DNA from: Alopecurus myosuroides | Lineage: Eukaryota > Streptophyta > Magnoliopsida > Poales > Poaceae | Reading direction: 5' to 3' | DNA: 64,000 nucleotides | Assembly: GCA_028641055.1 (NCBI GenBank) | Contig: CM054062.1 | Location: 183,333,958 to 183,397,957 of the forward strand | In this document: piece after piece, positions 44,581 through 55,794 of the stretch | How the letters are laid out: every line of letters begins with the position of its first letter | Numbering within the stretch: the first letter of the stretch is position 1 | Made by a program: the position numbers and the translations under genes | Notes under the pieces: model-generated | The model's input: the letters and a program-made list of their open reading frames with translations, nothing else | What the model was told of the DNA's origin: nothing | Databases searched by the model: none

Positions 44581-45055
44581 TGATGGAGGGATAATAACCC
44601 GGTAGGCCAACTCCAAGGCGTAATCCGGCCCCAAAGGACTCTGTGCAGGATTCGGCTAAGGATAAAGAAACTTCCGGAAGGCCCAAGTTTGTAGGCTTAG
44701 TAACCCGGAGTGTGGGTTACGGTAAAGGAAGGTTAGGGTTTGTATGCCGTGTCCGGGTAGGATCAGGGTGAGTCTTGGAGAGCAAGCCGGGGGGTACGGG
44801 TGCTTTATAAACCGACCCCTAGGTCTAGTTGAGAGATCCAAGAACCCTAGCAATATCGCTTGATATCAAGTATCCCGTGTAACCCGAGAGTTGAGTTATT
44901 ATATTAAGATCGGAGACTCGGCGACTTTGATTGCCGGCTACCAGATCGATTACCATCATGTTTTCCTCTGAGCTAAACCCTCTCCCAAACGCCTGTGTCG
45001 TCTTGCCCCAAGATCAGTTACCCCCGGTAACATCTGCCGTGATTATCCCACGACA
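44581..45055 (+). repeat. Tat D 3' LTR, 475 bp
   Basis: Offset exactly 9518 bases from the 5' LTR, with no difference found by eye. It is followed by target duplication GGAGT (45056-45060) and then the resumed SIRE-like gag. Confidence 0.95.
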
Positions 45056-45060
45056 GGAGT

Positions 45061-45180
45061 CACCGGTCCCGCGGCACAAGTAACTATGGATGATCTCAAG
45101 GAATTGCAAAGTTCCTTGACCTCATCCATGGAGGGAAAAATTGATGAGTTGCGAACTATCATGTTGCAACTCATGAAAGT
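45061..45180 (+). pseudogene. SIRE-like gag start, second fragment
   Basis: Continues the frame begun at 35043 after removal of Tat D, with motifs MDDLKELQSSL and KIDELRTIMLQLM (helical, gag-N-terminus-like). It ends at 45180, where AAAGT (45176-45180) is followed by TGTAATGTTCC, the start of another insertion. The rest of this element would lie to the right of the window. Confidence 0.6.
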
Positions 45181-47380
45181 TGTAATGTTCCAGCGTTTAG
45201 GAACTCACGGGGGGTAGAAATAGTAATATGTGCATCTGCATGCATGTGTTTGCAAAACCCGAATAATTTTTTCGCAAAACTAAAACCCTAGAGTGATCGA
45301 GGTTCCATCGTCATCCTGACGTAGAGAGTAGAGTCGATACTGGAAGAGGGTGGAATTTTGACATGACCTTTAGGCGATATTTGAATTGAGGGATTCAATT
45401 TGAATTCTTTAAACATAAGGTTTTATGAATTTGAATTCAAACTGGTTGATAAGAAATTAATATTATTATTAATTAATTTGAAACATTTAAGATATAATAA
45501 TTATTATACAATTCTAATTAAATAAAGAATTAGAAAAAGATTGAACTTTATTGATTAATCACAATGATACAAAGTCGTTACGATATTTCTCAACAAAGAA
45601 TATTACAAAGGAATTGATACAAAATTGAATTTCCTAAACTAATCCCTACTATCTAATCTAATATGCCTGTCATCTTCTGAACATGCAAAACAAACACAAA
45701 AATAAACAGAGGGTGAGTGGGGAATTAGTACCCTCAGACTGGCAGTGAGTTGCACTGCTAAACCCATCACTGGTTTAATTAAACTTAAGTAATATCTGTT
45801 CAGATCAGTTTAGCCTTAGACCAGCATCACACATCTCAGGAAATACAACTAGCAGGTGAAAACAAATGTAACTGTTGGATAAGACCAACCACAACACGAG
45901 AAAAAGATATCAGCCGCAGGGAAGCAGGAACACAACACACTCACATGTAAACTTTTGTGTTGTCACTACAACAGGAGATAGATAAATAGCACAACAGTCG
46001 TGGAGGGGGGGTGGGGTAAGTCAGGAACAACATTTCCCATGTTTCTGCTCGAGCTACTCAGCTGCAACAAAGAACAGCAAGAACAACAAGCACTTAATTA
46101 TCGACCACAATTAATCCCACCAATAGAACTGAATAATATTGGAGATCCAGCAAGGTATCAACAAGGCCAAGCGAGAAGTAAAGCAAGGACTGGAAGATCT
46201 CCACAAGGCCAAGTCTGAAGAGTAGGAGCAAGGCTGATAGCAAGCAAACCACAAGCACACAATTCCACCAACCTCAGTACCTCACCTAAGGTGAATCTCT
46301 ATACACCATCCAACAAACAAATTGCTGGATTATGCACAGAGGGGTTGGGGAATGTTTTCCCTCAGTCCAACATAGAGATTCCATGCTATTAACATCCTAG
46401 GGGCTTAATTAAAATCAAGTTAACATATGTTCTTATAAAGGAAGGGGCCTCAGGCTTTGCATCATTGGCCTGGGGCAAATCAATCAAGCAAATATGAATC
46501 TGTTCTTATCAGTTAGATGCTTAGGGGCAATAAGCTCAAGCTAGCACATGTTCTTATCAAATCTAATAGCTATCAACAACACATATATTTAGCAAATGGA
46601 CTAAACACAGGTTCCCAACACATAAAAATTTCCACATCAGTTGCTGGGCACCAAAACCCTAAGATTAGGTACCTCAACACAACAAAAGAAGAAATGTTTC
46701 ATTGAAACACACAGAGGGCTTGGTGGCACATCCTCTGAACCATACGGTTCAGAGTAGCACCCACCAGCAAGTACACAGAGATAGACAATAAGGATTTCCA
46801 CATCTCTATAGCACACACAAGGTTGTGTTATGCTATGAATCAAACAGAGATAGAGCTACATCAGCATAAGCATCTGGGAAAATCCCTATAGGGAGATTTC
46901 ACATATCATAGGCGGCAACCTTCTGAATCATATAGGCCACAGAGATAAAAATTATCTGGCTAGCAACCTCTAAGATAATCAACACACTAGGAGAATTTTT
47001 CCAATATCCAGCAAGCAACAGCATATGCATCACGAGCACCAGAGGCATCACAGATATAGCACCAAGCATTGCATGAAATCAGGCTCGAAGGCCTGGTTCC
47101 AGAGCAAGGGGAGAAGTGAGAGAGAGAGGACAGAGTGAGGAGAGGAAGAGGGAGGGCGCAATGAGAGCTTATAGGTGACCACCATCGTGGTGGCCACAGC
47201 TAGGCAGTGGAGCCCAGTCGTGGGCGACGGAGTGGCCGTAGTTGCTCCCGGGAGCTGTCCCAATGGCGTCGCGCCTCCGCAACAACAGCAGTAACGCGTC
47301 AAGAGCGGCGACAACAACAACACACCAGGAGCAGTCAGGAGCAGCCATGAGCAGCCGGGAGTCGCCGAAGGGGAGGAGGG
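45181..47380. mobile_element. Segment Y left: LTR-like sequence, orientation unresolved
   Basis: Begins TGTAATGTTCC after a possible target site AAAGT. It is strongly AT-rich at 45360-45700, moderately AT-rich to 47090, and GC-rich at 47190-47380. On the minus strand there is a TATAAG near 47175 followed by CT-rich sequence, and an AATAAA-like signal near 45525, giving it the look of a transcribed LTR read leftward. An imperfect duplication is present (TAGGGGC...ACATRTTCTTAT near 46400-46435 and 46520-46558). No protein could be recognised. Confidence 0.4.
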
Positions 47381-48080
47381 TGTAAGGTCCCCCAGAACCA
47401 CTATTCAAAGACACCTCTGATATGCATACATTCACGATCCTAGATCACACCAGTTGTGAACAACATATTAAGTTGGTACACAAATACAATATCCATTACA
47501 CGATTACAGAAACATTTACAAACGAGACATGGTCACATGACCAAGTCAGACACAATTGCCACTCAGGGCAAACACACAACACACACAATGGAAGACTAAA
47601 ACACACAAACGTAGTAGAGCCCAAGTCACGCCTTAACCTACAAACTGCTGACCGGGAGACGATCCTAGTTGGCAAGTCCATCAGCGCAGTACTCCTCCTC
47701 GTAGATCTCCTCTTGAGATTCCTTCTCGATGTCTGGCAAGTAAATACCAGGGACGAAACCAATATGAGTACATATGAATGTACTCAGCAAGACACCCATC
47801 ATGTAGCTTACCAAGATGCAAGTATGCTTAGGTAGTAGAATAGGTGGGCTATACATAGGGTTCACTATCCATGATATATGAAGGACATATCATAGTTGAT
47901 TTTGAAAATCTATGTATCTTTGTTGAGGAAGATACTTCAAAAGAAAATAATATAGTTTTCTTTCTCTTGTAGATATTGCATATCTAAGAGTTTTTATAAA
48001 AGAAAAGTTTTTCTTTGCAAAACTTCTTGTAAAACAACTTCTGGATTTTCATCAACGGTACATCCACGGCACAAGGTTCC
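47381..48080 (-). repeat. Solo LTR X, terminal 700 bp (3' end)
   Basis: Read on the minus strand it ends TTCTGGGGGACCTTACA at 47381. It has the GAGTACATT...GTACTC palindrome-like phrase found late in Tekay-class LTRs (compare GAGTACCTCCCGTACTC near 31610). It joins the start of X at 55795-60961 once Copia-2 and Tat C are removed. The flanks GAGGG (47376-47380) and GAGAG (60962-60966) differ at one base and may be a decayed target duplication. Confidence 0.5.
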
Positions 48081-49153
48081 TGTTGGAACGCGTAGAGATA
48101 AACAAAAACTTTTCCTACGCGATGCTTCCAAGATCTAGCCGAGGTAGAAGGCCACGAGTATTACCACTAGACGCGCAGGTGCGGATTATCGATGCAGCGC
48201 GTCGGGGCAGTGCAGTCCCACGATCCGGTCCGGCCGATCCAATCCCTCGAACGTCGAGAAAGTGCTGAACGTACAGCACCTCTGCCGGTATCCACATGAA
48301 GGCTCATGGCGACTTGGACACGATTGGAGTCCAACTCCCAATCGATCAATCGGTAGCGGCTCCTAGCAGAACGTGCCGACTCCCAAGTCCCATTGAGTCA
48401 TGACGACATACCTTTCAATGTGATATTCATCTTAGTCCCTTTTGCCTCACGATATACCTTGTCGAGCTATAGGCGATTTATCGTCATCCCTTAAATAGCT
48501 CAACTCTCTTCTCGATCTGTGACATGTGATTCATCTGACTAACTCTTAGTCAACAGACACAGTTAACACTTAACTGAGTCGCGCATGGCCATGCTTCCTG
48601 AATCATATCACTCGAGAGGGCCCAGAGAATATCTCTCTATTCGGAGGGGCAAAATCCCATCTTGATTATCCACATCACGCAGCTTGCTTCTCATTCGACC
48701 CGAACTCTGCCTTTATAGTTGCCTTGTCACAGAACAACGTTTGACAGAACCTAAGTCGGTTATCCACAACCCGCATTGTGCGACAACCTCGGGTCTAAGG
48801 ATTACATTGATTGAGACATGCAAATGACGACTTGCACGTTGCATCTCAATGTGGGTCAGTCCGACTTGCTAAATTCTTTAGCCAAGTCCGTGAACGTTGG
48901 AATAGCATCACCATGCCCATGACAAGTGGAACCGTGTCATCAACCAACACTCACATTAGTCTAGGGTGTGTGTCCAGCACAACCTAGATGACCAAGGACA
49001 ATCTAGTATGAACAACATGAATATATAGTTCCACAATCGAATCACATATTCAATGACATATATCAGATGTTCAAAACAAGGACAACTTAATAACTTTATG
49101 AATACAGTGGGAATTACATCATACATGATTGCCTCTAGGGCATATTCCCAACA
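48081..49153 (-). repeat. Copia-2 3' LTR, 1073 bp, lacking the promoter segment
   Basis: Plus-strand TGTTGGAACGCG...TTCCCAACA. Compared with Copia-3 (1329 bp) and Copia-1 (1320 bp) it lacks about 260 bases at 48295-48301. In Copia-3 the missing piece is about 62703-62966, which holds the TATATAAAG box (minus, about 62827-62835). Confidence 0.85.
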
Positions 49154-49188
49154 GTCTCCCACTTGCACTAGAGTCAATCATCCTGGCA

Positions 49189-52100
49189 TCATATGCCTAG
49201 GCATCGAATGCCCATGCCTCTCGTGTGCGCCTCATGCTTAGGCTGTGGTAGCGCCTTTGTCAACGGATCTGCAATGTTTGCATCTGTGTGTACTTTGCAT
49301 AACTTGATATCACCTTGTTCGACAAACTGGCGAATGAGGTGGTACCGCATGAGTATATGTTTGTTCTTCTCGTGTTGTCTAGGTTCCTTGGCTTGTGCGA
49401 TAGCACCATTGTTGTCACAATATACGTCCAAAGGATTGGACGCGCCCTGAACCACACCAAGATCTATCAGGAGATTCCTGATCCAAACAGCTTCCTTTGC
49501 CGCCTCTAAGGCAGCAATATACTCAGCCTCTGTTGTAGATGCAGACACCGTATCTTGCTTGGAACTCTTCCAGCTCACAGCCCCTCCGTTCATTACGAAC
49601 ACGTATCCAGATTGCGAACGAGAATCATCTGAGTTGGTGAGATAACTCGCATCCGTGTAACCCTTTACACTGAATTCCTCATCACCTCCATAAACTAGGA
49701 ACATTTCCTTAGTATTTCTCAAGTACTTAAGGATGTTTTTAACCGCTTCCCAGTGGGCTTCGCCAGGGTCAGCCTGGTATCTGCTCGTAACACTTAGAGC
49801 ATAGGAAACATCTGGCCTAGTACAAATCATGGCATACATGATGGATCCGATTGCCGAAGCATACGGGATCACACTCATCCGGCTTCGCTCATCAGTTGTC
49901 GAAGGACACTGAGTCTTGCTAAGCTTTATGCCATGGGACATCGGTAAGAATCCCTTCTTGGATTCTTCCATTTTGAATTTCTTCGAAACCTTGTCCAGAT
50001 AAGTACTCTGACTCAATCCAATGAGCCGCCTTGATCTATCTCTATAGATCCTGATTCCTAATATGTAAGTCGCCTCACCCAAATCCTTCATTGAGAAACT
50101 CCTTTCCAATGACTCTTTGATTTCTTATAACATCATGACATCATTTCCAATCAGTAATATGTCATCCACATATAAGATTAGAAAGTTTAGTTTGCTCCCA
50201 CTAAACTTCTTGTATAAACAAGAATCATGATCGCTCTTGATGAAGCCAAACGATTTGACTACCTCATCAAAGCGAATGTTCCAACTCCGAGATGCTTGCT
50301 TCAACCCATAAATGGATTTCTGAAGTTTGCATACCTTGTCAGCGCTAGCTGGATCGACAAAACCTTCGGGCTATATCATATACACGTCCTCAGTTAAATT
50401 TCCATTAAGGAAAGCCGTCTTGACATCCATCTGCCATATCTCATAGTCGAAATAGGCTGCTATGGCTAACATGATCCGAATTGATTTAAGCATCGCTACG
50501 GGCGAGAAGGTCTCGTCGTAGTCAACTCCTTGAACCTGTCGGAACCCCTTCGCGACAAGTCGTGCTTTATAGACGGAAATATTTCCATCCATATCAATTT
50601 TATTCTTAAAGACCCATTTGCACTCGACGGGTCTTGCACCGTCAGGCAGATCAACCAAATTCCAAACTAGGTTTTCATCCATGGACTTTAACTCGGATCT
50701 CATGGCTCCAAGCCATGACTCGGAATCAGATCCCACCATCGCTTCCGAACAAGTTGCCGGCTCATTACTGTCTAACAGTAAAACATCTCGAGCACTCTGT
50801 AATCTGGCAGATCTACGAGGTTCAGGTGCTGTAACCGGTGTAGGTACCACGACCGGCTCAGCCTCCAAGACCATTGCCGACTCGCCCCTAGATGGTTCTT
50901 CTCGAATTTCTTCGAGTTGCACCGTGCTCCCACTGACTTCCCGACTGAGAAACTCTTTCTCAAGGAAGACACCATTCCGAGCGACAAACACTTTGCCCTC
51001 TTCCCCGGTTGTAGAAGTAGTACCCCAAGGTTTCCCTCGGATACCCCACGAAAATACACTTATCCGACTTGGGCGTGAGCTTGTCCGACTGAAGTCGCTT
51101 GACAAATGCTTCACAACCCCAAATCTTAAGAAAAGACAAACTTGGCTTTTTACCTGTCCACATCTCATGTGGTGTCTTCTCTACTGACTTTGATGGTACT
51201 CTGTTTAGTGTGAAAGCTGCAGTTTCTAGACAATAACCCCAAAATGATAAAGGTAGATCTGTCCGACTCATCATTGATCGTACCATGTCCAACAAGGTCC
51301 GATTTCTCCGTTCCGATACACCGTTTCTCTGCGGTGTACCCGGCGGAGTGAGTTGAGGAACTATTCCACAACTCTTTAGATGGTCATCAAACTCATGGCT
51401 CATGTACTCGCCTCCACGGTCCGACCGTAGAAACTTTATTTTCTTGTCGAGATGATTTTGTACCTCACTCTGGAATTCCTTGAACTTTTCAGAGGCTTCC
51501 GACTTGTGTTTCATTAAATAGATATATCCATACCTACTCAAATCATCAGTGAAGGTAATGAAGTACTCATAAACACCTCTGGCTGTCGTGCTCATTGGAC
51601 CACATACATCACTATGTATTAGTTCTAACAAGTCAGACGCCCTTTCACAACTCCTTGCAAAAGGTGTCTTGGTCATTTTGCCTAGTAGGCATGATTCGCA
51701 TGTCTCGAATGACTCTAAGTCGAACGAAGTTAGAACTCCATCATCATGGAGCTTCTTCATGCGTTTCCAACTTATATGACCAAGCCGACAGTGCCAAAAG
51801 TAAGTCATATTCAGATCATTTGGTTTCAACCTTTTAACATTTATGTTATAGACTGATTCACTATCAATATTTAAAATAAATAACCCGTTCTGAACGGGTG
51901 CAAAGCCATGAAACATATCTTTCAAATATAAAGAACAACCATTATTCTTAATATTCGACTCATAACCTTGTCTCATCAAACATGAGGCGTAAATAATGTT
52001 TTGACTAAGCGCTGGAACATAATAACAATTATTTAGTTCCAAAATAAATCCTGAAGGTAAATGAAGTTGCATCGTGCCGACTTCCAACGCAGCGACTCTC

Positions 52101-53131
52101 GCCTTGTTGCCGACCCGAATATCAACCTCTCCTCTTGCCACGCTCCTTGTTCTTACCAGTCCCTGCAACGAGTTGCATATGTGAATAACTGATCCGGTAT
52201 CATATACCCAAGAACTATTAGGCGCATCAGCAAGATAAATGTCTATAAAATTGCACACAAGTGTACCTGAGTTGGAAGTCACACCTCCACTCTTGGCTCT
52301 GTCAGCCAAATACTTGGTGCAGTTCCTCTTCCAGTGGCCATCTTGCTTGCAATAGAAGGAGTTGGCTCCGACTGTAGGAGAAGGTTTAGTCTTTGAGGGA
52401 GCACTCTGGACATGGCCATGGGTGCTACCTCCTGACTTATCATTCTTCTTCTTAGTCCAAGAACTCTTCTTGAACTTAGCCTTATTCTGCACCATCAACA
52501 CTTGACTGGCGCCTTTCTTGATATCAGCCTCTGCCGTTTTGAGCATCCCATGTAATTCGGTCATACTCTTATCCATACCATGCATATGATAGTTCGAGAT
52601 GAACGAACCATACGCACTAGGAAGAGAGTTCAGAATTATATCAGTAGCGAACTCTTCGTTAATTGGGACGCCCAGCCGATCCAGAGACTGAATGTAACCA
52701 ATCATCTTGATTACATGCGGACTCAGTGGATCGCCATCTTTCAGCTTACAGCCCAGCAAAGCTTGAGAGACTTGATACCTCTCAGTCTTTGCCTGAGCCT
52801 GGAATATACTTTTGAGGCTTTCGATCATATCGTAGGCCTCAACATTCCCGAACTGCTGCTGCAAGTCCGTTTCCATGTGTGCAAGCATAAGACAGCTAAT
52901 TTCCGTAGACTCATCTCTAGTCTTACGGTAGGCATTCATGACAGCGACAGTCGCATCGTCATCTGGCTCTTCTGGAAGTGGAGTTTCTAGAACATGTTCT
53001 TTCTTGTCATGCTTGAGGACTATCCTCAGATTACGATACCAGTTGGTGAAATTAGTTCCATTAAGCTTATCTTTCTCTAGGATTGACCTCAACGCAAACG
53101 CGGACAACTGAGGAAGGTTGCTAGGTGCCAT
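49189..53131 (-). pseudogene. Copia-2 polyprotein (Gag-PR-IN-RT-RNase H) with stops and a frameshift
   Basis: Start ATG at 53131 (MAPSNLPQ). Gag is followed by a knuckle SFYCKQDGHWKRNC (about 52320-52365), whose first Cys is Ser. Protease motif YDTGS is near 52200. Integrase: H/C residues in HCRLGH and CESC (about 51800-51680), SDVCGP (51600), RSDRGGEY (51410) and ERRNRT (51310). RT: KTAFLNGN (about 50410) and YVDD (about 50160). RNase H ends at 49189. Lesions: a frameshift near 51015, an in-frame TAG at 50371-50373 and TAA at 50125-50127. The copia order PR-IN-RT-RH is clear. Not functional. Confidence 0.9.
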
Positions 53132-53271
53132 TGATCTACAACGGAAAATACGCAAAAACACTTAAGACATGTATTCATAAAAGAGCAGGCATATTAAATG
53201 CTTTAAAGATAACAGTTAGTAGTTGCATCAGGTAAAAAGCATAAGTACGAAGAGTGCAAGCCGGATCTTAC

Positions 53272-54199
53272 CGCAGGAGCCGGGTTTTCGCGGGTGTATG
53301 GCTCTAACCCGGCTATATTCCGAATCACTTCCGCTCTCGGTAAGGAAGCTTTTGATGATCTTGTTCGTATCACCAGCCGGATAATTCCTCGAGGAGTAGC
53401 GGAGCGAGTCCGTAACGTGCCCCGAGTATTCGCACATCAACTTGGGCCGGATGGAGTTAGGCTGGACCCGGAAATTCACCCAAGTCTTAACTAAATTGAG
53501 CCCAAGGAGACCATGGGCGGAAAGGGAGGCTATCTTGGCTAGGAAGGGCTGGATGGACTCTCTGTCCGACTCAGAGGCGAATGCGTTGAAAGTGTCGGAA
53601 AGATCGAGGAGGCCCTCCGAGAAACCCGGCAATCTCTTTTCGCCGGGTGGGGAGGCGTCCCGGCAGTAGAAGAAAGATTTTTGCCAATGCTTAACATGAG
53701 AGTTAAGGCTTAGAGTCGGCATACGCGAAATTTTTTGGCGTTGGATGGACACTGCGCCGCAAGCCAAAAGGGCCCCGTCGCCGCTCTCGCGGCACGGTTT
53801 ACATTGGAATAATTCAAGGAATAAAGCAAGGTTTGGGGGGATGCACATGTATGACTCACAGAGAACTATGAAATGAGTGATGTTTAACATAGAGTTAGGC
53901 CCTATGTCAAAGACTCGGAGGCCATAATGGCTGAGAAGTTCACGAAAGAAGGAGTGGCCCGAGGGACGAAATCCCCGGATCACGTGCTCAACGAAGCAGA
54001 TTACCTCGTTGGGGCCAGGGGTAGGCCGGGTCTCATCACCCGGGACTCTCCAAAGGATGTCCTCCTGGGAAGGGAGGACGCCGGACTCAGCGAGTTCATC
54101 CAGCTTCGCCTTGGTCACGGTGGACCTCGCCCAGTTGGCGGATATAGACTGAGTCGTCCTTGGCTTCGCCGGCTGTTTGCCTTTGTTCTTGGGCGCCAT
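53272..54199 (-). pseudogene. Tat C antisense gene: main exon and upstream promoter/exon 1, frameshifted
   Basis: ATG at 54199 (MAPKNKGKQPAK), exon end at 53272 (CTGCG/GTAAGA). It follows Tat A and D closely through FLTE, then an indel near 53336 changes frame, giving 928 nt, which is not a multiple of three. Upstream, intron 1 (54642-54209) has GTAAGC and TTTTGTAG ends, exon 1 lies in the GC-rich block 54643 to about 54890, and a TATAAATA box is at 54925-54932. Later exons are lost at the Copia-2 junction. Confidence 0.8.
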
Positions 54200-54924
54200 T
54201 TGTTCGGTCTACAAAACACAAGGGAAAGAGTGCAGAGCATGAGTAAATAAGACCCGAAAACTGCAGGTTATCCGTGTGTCAACGAGCAGTACGGAAATTA
54301 CAGGCAATCCGAGTATCGGTAAGAAATTATGGAAATGACTGATTGTCCGGTTAACTAGAGAGTAGCTAAAATACCCGGAAATAGTGGATTATCCGGGTAT
54401 CGAAGAGCAACTACGGAAAGTATTTGGCAGATTGGATCTAGACTTAGAGATCTACCGAGAAATTTGTGACCATGATTAGTGGAGGTATACTATTGGTCTA
54501 ACTTACATACTGATTGGAAAGAAACGGAACGTGGACTACTTAATCATCATGGAGCAAGAAAATCACTTATCAAGCGGGCCAAGATCCAATCTAAATCTAG
54601 GCAAAACTTAAAGATGAAATTCATGGCGAAAAGGAAGCTTACCGGTGAGGTCCGGAGGAGATTGCGGCGGAGGAAAATGGCGCAGCCGTGGTGGCCTGCG
54701 GGATCTTCCGGCGGGCGGCTCGAATGCGCGGCGGCGGAGGCTAGCGGCGGCGCGGCGCGGGTCGAGGACGAGCGCAGACGGCGGCGGTCCGGTTCTGGCG
54801 GCGCGTCCGCGAGCTCCGTGGTGGCGCAGCGACGAGCTCGAGCACGGGAGCGCTGGTGGAGCTTGGAAGTGAAGGAGATGGTGGAGAAATGGGGTGTTAG
54901 ATTTAGGTTACCCCCTAGGGCACC

Positions 54925-54932
54925 TATTTATA
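54925..54932 (-). promoter_or_regulatory. TATA box of the Tat C antisense gene
   Basis: Minus-strand TATAAATA in the near-palindrome CACCTATTTATAGGTG; positional equivalent of the boxes in Tat A and Tat D. Confidence 0.6.
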
Positions 54933-55321
54933 GGTGCGGGTGGGGGAACCTAGGTTAAGTGAGCGGGAGCCAAAAATTTCGGGATAAGGGATATCTGCCC
55001 GGATTTGTTGGGATAAGCAGTTAAGTGCCCGTGCGCGATATCCGGAAATTATCAGAGCAAATCACTTCCGCGATATCCGGACTAATAAACGAGCAAAGCA
55101 AGCCGGGTCTTCTGCGTTTTCCTCGGAGTGTTGACCCGGGAAAATGAAGGTGGATTCGGAGAAAGCCGGGTTGCTATATGGACCACCAGTGGAGTTAGGC
55201 CTAGTTGTTTATCAAAGCAACCTAACCCGGCCTTTGTGAACTTGTATGTTTATTATTTTTGCAGGGAATAGCGTGCGCTTCAAGGAGGATCCCATGAAGC
55301 CCAAGCTATTCTGGGGACTAC

Positions 55322-55794
55322 TGATGGAGGGATGATAACCCGGTAGGCTAATGCCAAGGTGTAACTCGGCCCAAAAGGGAGCTGCGCAAGACCCGGCTTA
55401 AGGAAAGGGAGTTTCTAGAAGGCCCAAGAGTGTAGGCCTCGTAACCCGGATTGTGGGTTCCGATAAGGAAACTTAGGGTTTGTAAGCGGTGCCCGGGTAG
55501 GACTCCGAGTATGCCTTGGATAGGAAGCCAGGGGGTCCGGATATTATATAAGCCGGCCCTTAGGGATAGATTAGACACGAGACACACGAGATTCACTAGC
55601 TATTCGAGTATCCTTTGTAATACGAGAGTTGAGATAATAAGATCTAGATCGGAGACTCGGCGACTTGATTGCCGGTTACCAGATCGTTTCGTCACCATGA
55701 TTTCCCCTGAGCAAAACCCTCTCCCAAACACCAGAGTCGATTTACCCCAAGATAAGTTACCCCTGGTAACGTCTGCCGTGATTATCCCACGACA
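55322..55794 (+). repeat. Tat C 3' LTR, 473 bp
   Basis: Starts TGATGGAGGGATGATAACCC after the conserved CTATTCTGGGGACTAC tract and ends CCCACGACA. It carries the gag-start motif (ATG at about 55697, NPLPN). Confidence 0.9.

Larger units (their letters stand above)
35063..45055 (+). mobile_element. Tat D: complete, young, non-autonomous Tat-lineage element, 9993 bp
   Basis: Flanked by GGAGT (35058-35062 and 45056-45060) with TG...CA LTRs of 475 bp each that look identical base for base. Order: 5' LTR, tRNA-Lys-type PBS, gag, -1-frame protease, truncated RT start, post-pol noncoding region, antisense gene, 3' tract, 3' LTR. RT, both RNase H domains and integrase are gone apart from a short RT N-terminal piece. 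Identical LTRs imply recent insertion, so the enzymes were presumably supplied in trans by a relative such as Tat B. Confidence 0.95.
48081..53231 (-). mobile_element. Copia-2: Angela/BARE-like copia element, 5' truncated
   Basis: 3' LTR (48081-49153), the tract AGTGGGAGAC (minus, 49154-49163), a damaged polyprotein (49189-53131) and about 100 bases of leader. There is no 5' LTR or PBS. At about 53231 the sequence changes directly to the antisense-gene region of Tat C, so the 5' end of Copia-2 and the 5' part of Tat C were lost at the same junction. Confidence 0.88.
53232..55794 (+). mobile_element. Tat C: 3' end of a Tat-lineage element
   Basis: Contains only the antisense-gene main exon and promoter region and the 3' LTR. 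The left border at about 53232 is the deletion junction with Copia-2. The right border has CACGACA (to 55794) followed by ACAAT (55795-55799), the presumed target duplication inside LTR X. Confidence 0.85.

Noticed and set aside
54479..54958. 159-codon plus-strand frame in Tat C
   Set aside because: It is the shadow of the GC-rich first exon and promoter region of the antisense gene; no homologous frame is kept in Tat A or Tat D.
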